Shown piece after piece: positions 5,783 through 12,284 of a stretch of 13,162 nt of DNA. Made by a program: the position numbers and the translations under genes. Within the stretch, counting starts at the first letter, position 1. Each line of letters opens with the position of its first letter. Under the pieces are notes generated by a model. That model made no database searches, was not told the origin of the DNA, and was given only the letters and a program-made list of their open reading frames with translations. Where the stretch lies: assembly GCA_036745415.1 (NCBI GenBank), contig DAIOGF010000008.1:1-13162 (forward strand), in the 5' to 3' direction. The stretch comes from CAILQE01 sp036745415. GTDB taxonomy: Bacteria; Patescibacteriota; Saccharimonadia; Saccharimonadales; UBA4665.

Positions 5783-7303
5783 TTATTTTCGTTTTTTTAG
5801 ATTTCGTTTTAATGGTTCTTTTTTACTTGATTGTTCTTTGGATTTTCGTTTAATCTCTTCCCTATTTTTTCTTCTTCTTTCTTCTCTTGAAGGTTGTCTA
5901 CTCATATATAGTATTGGAACCCCAGATTGTTTTGCCACTTCAATTAGTTCGCGGTTTTTGGTTTTAATTATAGTTTTTACGCCTTTTTGTAATCCTTTTA
6001 TAACTAAATCACCTAGTGGCCACAAGGATTGGTATTTATCGATAGCATCTTTACTTGTTTCCATGATATATTTCTTAGCCTTCTCATAAGATTCATCAGA
6101 AAAGTCATCTATTATTGCTTCTCGATAGGTTCTAAGTTTGTTAATTAATTTACCTCTGTTTATATCAAAATTGTCTTCGTGAAGAACAATTATGCTATCG
6201 TCATATCCATTCTTTTCTCTGTTAACACTACTAGACTTGAGTTGGAACTTTAAGGATGAATTTTTTTCGAGAGATTTAATAGTCGCATCATAGCCGTGAT
6301 TGAGAGTTGGTTTTCCAATTATGGGCCTATCTTCATTTGAGGTTGATGCATAAATTCCGATTTCTAATTTTTCGAATTCTCTAAGCATCATTACGTCTAG
6401 GAGCCATAGTGATTCAAACATCATTCCCTTTTTTTCTCTTTGAAGAGATGGCTCATCTAATATGTTCTTCTTCTCACCTAAATTATTTGGTCCAATAAAT
6501 ATAGTTTCTATTTCGTCTATCAATCCATTTAGCCATTTGTTTCGATGTTCTTTTAAATCTTCCATAGAGATTGGAATATTATTATTTTTAGCAAAATTTG
6601 TAGTTATGTATGAATCTGTAGTTATTCCGTAGCTAAAAAATAAATTCATTGCTTTTACATAAAGAGTTCTGGCTTCAATATCTATGTCCCATATGTAAGG
6701 CAATTCTCCTAAAGCTTGACCCAATATTTTGATTGCAGCAGTTCTGTTATTTAAAGACCATTCATTTATATATCTACCTGTTTCTTCATCGACTAGGGGT
6801 AGATCAATACTAGAGCCCATCAATAGCATTTCACTGGCAGTAATTAATTTAGTGTGATCTTCGATACTTAAAACAGTCTTGCTGGTCTTTTCAATTATTT
6901 CTTCAAGTGAATTTGCATCATTTGTAATAGTTTGTTTGTTGTATTCGGTTATATTTCTTATTGTGGGATTTATTAGATCATTATTTACTAAAACGTCGTT
7001 AATTATTAATAGCGCTGCTGTTTGAAGAGTAGTTTTGGTTCTCATTCCATCTTTTTTATATTGAGGTAATATATTTTCCTCAAAATGCTTTACAGTTTTA
7101 ATGTCACCTTTGTGTGCCGCGTATGTAACTCTTATTAATTCTTCCGTAGTAGTGTCATCAATAAAATCATGACTATTGAACCATTCAACAATTTTTTCAT
7201 AAGATGGTTGATTAAATAATATTTCATTTGAAGTACTAGTTCTTTCAAGTTGTAATTTAAAGATGTTCTGTATGTCTTTTCTGTTTTTATCAAAGCTATC
7301 CAT
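5783..7303 (-). CDS. Unrecognised 506-residue protein, possible nuclease-like domain
   Basis: I do not recognise the family. Seen: a helical N-terminal half (1-300) with short repeats of amphipathic helices and no signal peptide or membrane span. A central region follows with MMFESLWLL (294-302), NHGYDATI (335-342) and LKFQLKSSS (351-359). The spacing E297...D339...Q354-x-K356 resembles the E...D...(E/Q)xK arrangement of PD-(D/E)XK nuclease folds, where QxK variants exist in Mrr-like enzymes. The C-terminal tail (about 470-506) is extremely basic, which would suit nucleic-acid or ribosome binding. Start ATG 7301-7303 is 9 nt after an extended -10 box. The gene ends 10 nt from the convergent surface-protein gene. 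The nuclease reading is tentative inference from three residues. Confidence 0.65.
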   Translation of the reverse strand: MDSFDKNRKDIQNIFKLQLERTSTSNEILFNQPSYEKIVEWFNSHDFIDDTTTEELIRVTYAAHKGDIKTVKHFEENILPQYKKDGMRTKTTLQTAALLIINDVLVNNDLINPTIRNITEYNKQTITNDANSLEEIIEKTSKTVLSIEDHTKLITASEMLLMGSSIDLPLVDEETGRYINEWSLNNRTAAIKILGQALGELPYIWDIDIEARTLYVKAMNLFFSYGITTDSYITTNFAKNNNIPISMEDLKEHRNKWLNGLIDEIETIFIGPNNLGEKKNILDEPSLQREKKGMMFESLWLLDVMMLREFEKLEIGIYASTSNEDRPIIGKPTLNHGYDATIKSLEKNSSLKFQLKSSSVNREKNGYDDSIIVLHEDNFDINRGKLINKLRTYREAIIDDFSDESYEKAKKYIMETSKDAIDKYQSLWPLGDLVIKGLQKGVKTIIKTKNRELIEVAKQSGVPILYMSRQPSREERRRKNREEIKRKSKEQSSKKEPLKRNLKKRK

Positions 7304-7312
7304 TAGAACCTT

Positions 7313-7321
7313 ATTTTAGCA
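7313..7321 (-). promoter_or_regulatory. Extended -10 promoter of the 506-residue protein gene
   Basis: The minus strand reads TGCTAAAAT, a TGn-extended TAAAAT, then AAGGTTCTA (9 nt) and the ATG. It lies within a small inverted repeat, TTTAGC...GCTAAA. AAGG could serve as a very short Shine-Dalgarno, but the geometry again suggests a leaderless start. Confidence 0.5.
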
Positions 7322-7345
7322 TGAACATTTGCTAAATTAACAGAT

Positions 7346-9658
7346 TTATTTTTTATTTAGTTTTTCTAATTTATACTGCGTATATTTTTCTGCAGCTAAT
7401 CTAGTGAGTTCGGGGTCCTCATCTTTATTAACAAATTTCATTGATTCAGCTAAAAGTGGATGCACGTTACTTAGTTCATCATGCATTATCTTAACAATTC
7501 TTCGGTATTCAGGGTGGCCTTGTGGAGCGGTTCTTAGTTCATGGAAATGCATAGCTTCTCTGGCGTTATATGTTATCTTCCACCGCATTCTGTGTCCCAT
7601 AAGAGTTGCGTATTGTGCTTCAACTGGACTTACTGAATGCATTTTGGAAAAAAGAGATAAGGAAAGATCGAAACATTCTTCAAATTGATCAACTAGGTCA
7701 GCATCTTCAATTAGTTTAGGAACGCTATATCCGAATCTGGGGCTTAGATTTTGCCATTCTAGATCTGCTACCATTCGGTGTCTTTGTAGGTCTCTAAATA
7801 TACCGAAATCACAAACTATATCCCAAGAATAATATGCTTTTTCGAGAGCTCTTCCTGGTCGGTGTCTTCTATTTAGTCTATCTCCAATATATGTATTAAA
7901 GATTTCTAGTTTTTTATCATAGGGTAGCTTATCTACTATTTGTTTAATTTCTTCCAGTGATCTATCGCTTGATGAGTAAAGCATATCTGCAGTTAGATCT
8001 AATTCGTTTTTAGGGAAATAGTTACTAAGAGTTACTTCTTTGTATTCTCCTGAAACAAAACTTTCGGGAAGTAGTTCGTTGGCTAGTCTTTTAATATTTT
8101 TAATATTCTCAGCTCTATATGCTACGAATGCTCCACCGCGTTCAGGTTTATCTGCTCTTTCTAGGAACATAGGAATAACCTTCCTAGCTTCTGTGAGGAT
8201 TTCATCACCTTTCATATTGGCTTCAGGTAATTCATCACTCCATAGGTGGTATATAAGGCTTTCAAGACTTTGACCTGAAATATATATTCCAACTGTAGAT
8301 AATGTGGCTACCGGTAATACATTTCTTACCGCGTCACAGGCTTGAGCTTTAGTGGCTCCTTTCCAGGCGATATCTCTTTCATTTTCAGGCGTGGAAGAAT
8401 TCTCTCTTACGTAATCTGTTAGTTTTCTAACCATGAATGAATAATTGTCGAATATCTTATCCATAGTAGAAATGTATTCTTTTTTAAGCTCGCCTTTTAG
8501 GCTTGTAGGAATTAGATATCTATATCTTCCATTCTTATCTTTTTCATCATAGAAAATATATCTAGTAGATTGCTCAAGGTAAGCTGCTAGTCTGCCCCAT
8601 TCCAGTTTTTTAGTTAAAAGGTTGGATGCATTTTCAACTACTAAGTGAATTCCTGCTAGTTGTTGAACTGAATCATCTCCATAAGCTGTAATAATCCGTT
8701 TTAAGAGATTATCGTCTTTACCCATTTTTCCGACAAATTCATCTAGGAGTGTTATTCTTAAATCGTCAGATCTTCTGGATAGTCTTGCCATGGCCGCAGC
8801 AACAGTAATAGGGCTCACGCTATCGTTAAATACGTATACATCTCCTGTTGAGTTTGTAAGGATTTTATCAAGGTATTCTTTGCCACTTTCAGTAATGGAT
8901 AATTTATCTTCTATTTTTTCAAGGTAGTCATTTTCTTCAGTTTTAATTGTGGTACATATTTCTTGTTTCTTTTCATTAATTATTTCTTTAATAGATACTG
9001 GCTCGGTGATACTTTCATTAGCTTTTGCTTCTCTAATTGCTAGAGTATTAGCAACAATATTCCAAACTTCATTAGATATATTTTCTATTGAGTCCGTAGC
9101 AAATATAACTGGGTAATTTCTTTGCTTAGCTTCCCATAGATATCCAGTACGTACTTTTTCTAGAAAATTAATATCTAATTGATCAAACCTTTCACCGCCA
9201 TCTCTTTGATTTAATCTTTCTTTTAGAATGTTGGCTGGCGCATCAAACACAATACATAAATCTGGATATACTCCGTCTACGGCAAAATCTATAATTTCAT
9301 TAATTTTCGAATAATCTTCAATATCTCCTCTGCCGTAATATTGAATTGCAAGTGTTGTTAAGAAACTTCGATCAACAATGCAGTTAATGCCTTCGTTTAG
9401 GCTTTGTTTTATGACTTGTAGACTCTGAGAACGAGCGGCATTGTATAGTAGTGTCTCAGTTCTGGTATTCATAGGATAGCTAGGATCCTGAGTTAATTGT
9501 CTTATGGCCCTTGCAGTAAGATCTGATTGACTATCCGGTTCCCTGAAAGTTCTGTAAGGCAACTTAGCTGCAGCGAACCGTTTAGCTAGCTCGTTTAGCT
9601 GAGCAGACTTACCAGTTCCTCCTGGACCTTCTAGGACTATGTATTTACCTCTTATCAT
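7346..9658 (-). CDS. Thymidylate kinase-ThyX-ThyX fusion protein
   Basis: A 770-residue fusion for dTMP synthesis and phosphorylation. Residues 1-210 are thymidylate kinase: P-loop GPGGTGKS (11-18), FREPD (39-42), DRSF (96-99) and lid RDGGERFD (152-159). A charged linker (about 210-257) follows. Residues about 258-770 hold two tandem ThyX-like halves. The first keeps AYLEQSTRYI (359-368) but lacks RHR before it. The second has QRHRMVADLEWQNLSPRFGY (625-644), a variant of the RHRxxSxNExSxRY signature, and HELRTAPQGHPEYR (706-719). ThyX uses FAD, NADPH and methylene-tetrahydrofolate to methylate dUMP. The ATG at 9656-9658 overlaps the dcd stop (TAATG), so translation is coupled. A tandem-domain ThyX of about 500 residues is a known type; the kinase fusion is the notable part. 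I infer the first half is structural, because its catalytic arginines are degenerate. Confidence 0.9.
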   Translation of the reverse strand: MIRGKYIVLEGPGGTGKSAQLNELAKRFAAAKLPYRTFREPDSQSDLTARAIRQLTQDPSYPMNTRTETLLYNAARSQSLQVIKQSLNEGINCIVDRSFLTTLAIQYYGRGDIEDYSKINEIIDFAVDGVYPDLCIVFDAPANILKERLNQRDGGERFDQLDINFLEKVRTGYLWEAKQRNYPVIFATDSIENISNEVWNIVANTLAIREAKANESITEPVSIKEIINEKKQEICTTIKTEENDYLEKIEDKLSITESGKEYLDKILTNSTGDVYVFNDSVSPITVAAAMARLSRRSDDLRITLLDEFVGKMGKDDNLLKRIITAYGDDSVQQLAGIHLVVENASNLLTKKLEWGRLAAYLEQSTRYIFYDEKDKNGRYRYLIPTSLKGELKKEYISTMDKIFDNYSFMVRKLTDYVRENSSTPENERDIAWKGATKAQACDAVRNVLPVATLSTVGIYISGQSLESLIYHLWSDELPEANMKGDEILTEARKVIPMFLERADKPERGGAFVAYRAENIKNIKRLANELLPESFVSGEYKEVTLSNYFPKNELDLTADMLYSSSDRSLEEIKQIVDKLPYDKKLEIFNTYIGDRLNRRHRPGRALEKAYYSWDIVCDFGIFRDLQRHRMVADLEWQNLSPRFGYSVPKLIEDADLVDQFEECFDLSLSLFSKMHSVSPVEAQYATLMGHRMRWKITYNAREAMHFHELRTAPQGHPEYRRIVKIMHDELSNVHPLLAESMKFVNKDEDPELTRLAAEKYTQYKLEKLNKK

Positions 9659-10371
9659 TAGTCGTATGCCAATCCTTCAATCTTAGTAGGTTTCTTTCGT
9701 TGATCCTTATAGGCCTTTGGAATCATCATGTCAGGAGACCATGTTTTAATTATCATATCTAAATCTGTGCCCTGTTGGTATTTAGAGGAGAATCCACTGT
9801 CTCTATTTTCGCCATAAGATCCTTCAACTTCACCAGTTTCGTGAAATACTGCTTGAGCAATTCTTTCGCCAACTGGAATTAAAACGGTTTCTCTTTGATT
9901 AAGGTTATATATTTCAAGAGTAAGCCTATTTAGATATCCTGGTTCTACCCAGCCTGCATCGAAGCATACCGCAACTCCGTTTCTGCCCCAACTAGATCTA
10001 GATTTTACTTCGTATGCTCCAGGTGGTTTAATACCGAAAAATTCATGTGTGTGAGCTAAGATTCTTTCACCTGGTTTTAGGGCTATAACTGGGTGATCTT
10101 CAGGAATGTTTTTAAATAATTTAAAACCATTTAGATCACACCATTGCTTATGACTAATTGCTTTGTATGGACCATCGAAATATCTTTCAACATCTTCTTT
10201 GTCAAAAGGGTTGTATACAGTTCTGTCTTTATTTTTTTCGATTCGGTAAAAATAATAACCAAGAGTGATGTCAAGTGAGGCTTCGGCGATATGTTTTGGC
10301 TCAAAAGGGACACAGACTATATGTCCTTCATCGAGATACTGTTTTATTTGTAGATTACTAAGTACTCCCAA
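9658..10371 (-). CDS. dcd: dCTP deaminase
   Basis: Deaminates dCTP to dUTP, or directly to dUMP if bifunctional, feeding dTTP synthesis. It has 237 residues, a little longer than the usual 190-200. Seen: N-terminal GVLSNLQIKQYLDEG, ASLDITLG (31-38), the SRSS phosphate-binding motif (124-127), and AGWVEPGYLNRLTLEIYN (139-156), in which E153 aligns with the catalytic glutamate. IPVGERIAQAVFHE and the C-terminal KYQQG (197-201) nucleotide-binding segment follow. An insertion around residues 45-95 and a tail after 205 account for the extra length. The start is TTG at 10369-10371 with a GAGGGAAGG Shine-Dalgarno 10 nt upstream; an in-frame stop lies further up and no ATG is available. It overlaps tmk-thyX by 1 nt, forming a two-gene dTTP operon. 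Confidence 0.93.
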   Translation of the reverse strand: MGVLSNLQIKQYLDEGHIVCVPFEPKHIAEASLDITLGYYFYRIEKNKDRTVYNPFDKEDVERYFDGPYKAISHKQWCDLNGFKLFKNIPEDHPVIALKPGERILAHTHEFFGIKPPGAYEVKSRSSWGRNGVAVCFDAGWVEPGYLNRLTLEIYNLNQRETVLIPVGERIAQAVFHETGEVEGSYGENRDSGFSSKYQQGTDLDMIIKTWSPDMMIPKAYKDQRKKPTKIEGLAYD

Positions 10372-10406
10372 AGCTTTAAGGCCTTCCCTCTTTTTAACTT
10401 AAATAT

Positions 10407-10435
10407 ATTCTAGGAAGTTTGCGATTGTCATGCAA
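10407..10435 (-). promoter_or_regulatory. Promoter of the dcd/tmk-thyX operon
   Basis: The minus strand has TTGCAT (10430-10435), a 17-nt spacer and TAGAAT (10407-10412), giving a leader of about 30 nt that contains the GAGGGAAGG ribosome site at 10382-10390. The -35 lies within a 15-nt motif shared with the promoter region near 2730. Confidence 0.55.
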
Positions 10436-10469
10436 GCATAAGCATTTTATTTCTTTAAGAATTAGCGCT

Positions 10470-10499
10470 TTGATTTAACACCTATATATGTGGTTAAAT
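10470..10499 (+). promoter_or_regulatory. Promoter of the lysyltransferase gene
   Basis: The plus strand has TTGATT (10470-10475), an 18-nt spacer ending TGG, and TTAAAT (10494-10499), then 10 nt to the ATG. This is another near-leaderless arrangement. The spacer contains an inverted repeat at 10479-10492. Confidence 0.45.
10479..10492. repeat. Inverted repeat CACCTATATATGTG (operator-like)
   Basis: CAC-n-TATATA-n-GTG is a 14-bp palindrome with two unpaired positions, lying exactly between the -35 and -10 of the lysyltransferase promoter and about 40 nt upstream of the dcd -35. The position is typical of a repressor operator. It loosely resembles an NrdR box (ACAC-W-ATATAT-W-GTGT), but the central hexamer has opposite phase, so I do not name the regulator. 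Confidence 0.4.
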
Positions 10500-10509
10500 A
10501 TATTAAAAG

Positions 10510-12276
10510 ATGAATACAAAAAAAATATTAAATAAAATACTTTCACCAGACTTTATATCTTTCCTAGTCTTAATTAATGGTTTGGCTCTTGTTGCAGATA
10601 ATCTCTATATTGTTATTACAAGACAACCAAGTTCTATTGCTTCAGCTAGTATTACTTCATATTCCACGCAGATTAATTTTGCTATAGGACTACTAATGAT
10701 TTATCTCAGCACTCTAATCCATAGAGCGAAAAGAACTGCTTGGATTTCTGGAATGTTGCTATATTTTGGTACTTTATTCTTTACAGTTTATAGGTGGTAT
10801 ATACATACGTCTTATAGGATAGTAAATGTAAATGGAGTGCAAGTTGCCAGACACTCACATCACAAATGGTATAGTTGGTTATCTCAAATAATAATCCCCG
10901 CAATTGTTACACTTCTATTAGCATTTACTTATAAAAAGTTTCAAACTAAAAGTGACTCAAAAAGTTTTAAAAATGCTACACTGATTAGTTCTATATTTAT
11001 TGCAGTAACTTTTGTCTATGGAGTTGTCGGATTTAATCTAATGGATAATTCCGCTTTCCATCAAGAATTCTCGATTTATGAAGCGATGCATTACACGGTT
11101 GACCAATTAGGAATTACAACTTCAACCAGTCTAGTTCCCTATACAAATGAGGGTAGAATTTTTCTAGATTCATTAAATATTGCATCACTCGGTACAATTC
11201 TTTTTGTAATATTTGCTTTCTTCTCGCCAATAAGATCCCGTTTCGTAAAGCAAGAAGTTGAGCGAAAACAGTTTAAACATCTTTTAGAGAACGATAAGTA
11301 CGCTTCAAGTGAAGACTTCTTTAAATTGTGGCCAGAAGATAAGCTCTACTTTATAGATAAGTATGGATTTAGTGGGCTTGCCTATAGGGTTGAGAAAAAC
11401 GTTGCATTAGTACTAGGTCGCCCAGTTGGAGATCCCAAGTATTTCTCAAAACTTATTAAAGCTTTTTCGGAAGTTTGTTACGGTAATGATTGGGTCTTAA
11501 GTTTCTTTCATTTTGAAGAAGATCTTAAGAAATTATTAATTAAAAAAGATTACTCAGTTCAGAAGATAGGTGAAGAAGCTGTAGTTGATGTTAATAAATT
11601 TATTGAGCATACCATCTCAGATAAATATTTTAGGAACATAGTAAATAGATTTAGTACGAATGGATATACTAGTGAGTTATTTACCCCACCACATTCCAAA
11701 GCTCTAGTCTCTAGGTTGCAGAATATTTCTAATGATTGGCTTAGTCGTGGTAGGAGTGAACGTGGATTTGTAATGGGGTATTTTACAGAAGAATACATTA
11801 ATCTATGTGAAGTCTTAGTGGCGCGTGACCAGGCTGGTACTATTCAGGCATTTATTAATTTAGTACCTGCTCCTTGGGATAAAGAAGAGGTTACATATGA
11901 CATGTTAAGGTATTCAGATTCAGCGTTAGGGAATGTTAATGATTTTATTATTATCGAACTTATTAAAAATATTAAGGAAAGAAATTATCTTAGATTAAAT
12001 CTTGGACTTAGTCCATTGGCAAACATGGACGATGATGACGATAAAGGTATTGTTCCGAGAGTTATGGGTCTTGTATATTCAAACATAGATAAGATGTATT
12101 CATTCTCCGGACTATATAGATTTAAGAATAAATATAGTCCTGAGTGGAGAGAAAGGTACATTGCTTACAAAGGTGGTATTAGAGGTTTTACTAAAGTTAT
12201 GAATGCACTACTTAAGGCAATGAAAAAGACCGCTAAGCCGGTTAGCTTAAAACGGTCTTTTAGATTTAAGAAGTAA
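10510..12276 (+). CDS. Phosphatidylglycerol lysyltransferase-like membrane protein (MprF/DUF2156)
   Basis: 588 residues. Seen: six hydrophobic helices at about 15-37, 55-71, 77-95, 123-141, 158-177 and 222-240, then a cytosolic C-terminal aminoacyltransferase domain of the MprF type (about 245-560). Its markers are IGEEAVVDVNKF (353-364), NDWLSRGRSERGFVMGYF (408-425), AFINLVP (447-453), YDMLR (463-467), the LNLGLSPL motif (496-503) and LYRFKNKYSPEWRERYIAY (535-553). MprF enzymes move lysine or another amino acid from charged tRNA to phosphatidylglycerol and flip the product, which lowers surface negative charge. The membrane part is shorter than the 14 helices of Staphylococcus MprF, so a full flippase is doubtful; substrate is not determined from sequence. 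The basic C-terminus (KPVSLKRSFRFKK) is encoded by terminator DNA. Confidence 0.88.
   Translation: MNTKKILNKILSPDFISFLVLINGLALVADNLYIVITRQPSSIASASITSYSTQINFAIGLLMIYLSTLIHRAKRTAWISGMLLYFGTLFFTVYRWYIHTSYRIVNVNGVQVARHSHHKWYSWLSQIIIPAIVTLLLAFTYKKFQTKSDSKSFKNATLISSIFIAVTFVYGVVGFNLMDNSAFHQEFSIYEAMHYTVDQLGITTSTSLVPYTNEGRIFLDSLNIASLGTILFVIFAFFSPIRSRFVKQEVERKQFKHLLENDKYASSEDFFKLWPEDKLYFIDKYGFSGLAYRVEKNVALVLGRPVGDPKYFSKLIKAFSEVCYGNDWVLSFFHFEEDLKKLLIKKDYSVQKIGEEAVVDVNKFIEHTISDKYFRNIVNRFSTNGYTSELFTPPHSKALVSRLQNISNDWLSRGRSERGFVMGYFTEEYINLCEVLVARDQAGTIQAFINLVPAPWDKEEVTYDMLRYSDSALGNVNDFIIIELIKNIKERNYLRLNLGLSPLANMDDDDDKGIVPRVMGLVYSNIDKMYSFSGLYRFKNKYSPEWRERYIAYKGGIRGFTKVMNALLKAMKKTAKPVSLKRSFRFKK
12223..12261. 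terminator. Bidirectional terminator inside the lysyltransferase 3' end
   Basis: Arms AAAAGACCG (12224-12232) and CGGTCTTTT (12253-12261) form 9 bp, with an inner TAAGC/GCTTA stem and loop CGGTTA. Read on the minus strand it ends in TCTTTTTC and sits 24 nt after the rplA stop, making a good terminator for rplA. Read on the plus strand it ends in TCTTTTAG, a weaker tail, and overlaps the last codons of the lysyltransferase. Confidence 0.8.
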
Positions 12277-12284
12277 TTCTACTA

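Noticed and set aside
10478..10493. A genuine NrdR box controlling the dTTP operon
   Set aside because: The flanks CAC/GTG fit but the central hexamer is TATATA rather than ATATAT, and the site lies nearer the lysyltransferase promoter; it is kept only as an unnamed inverted repeat.
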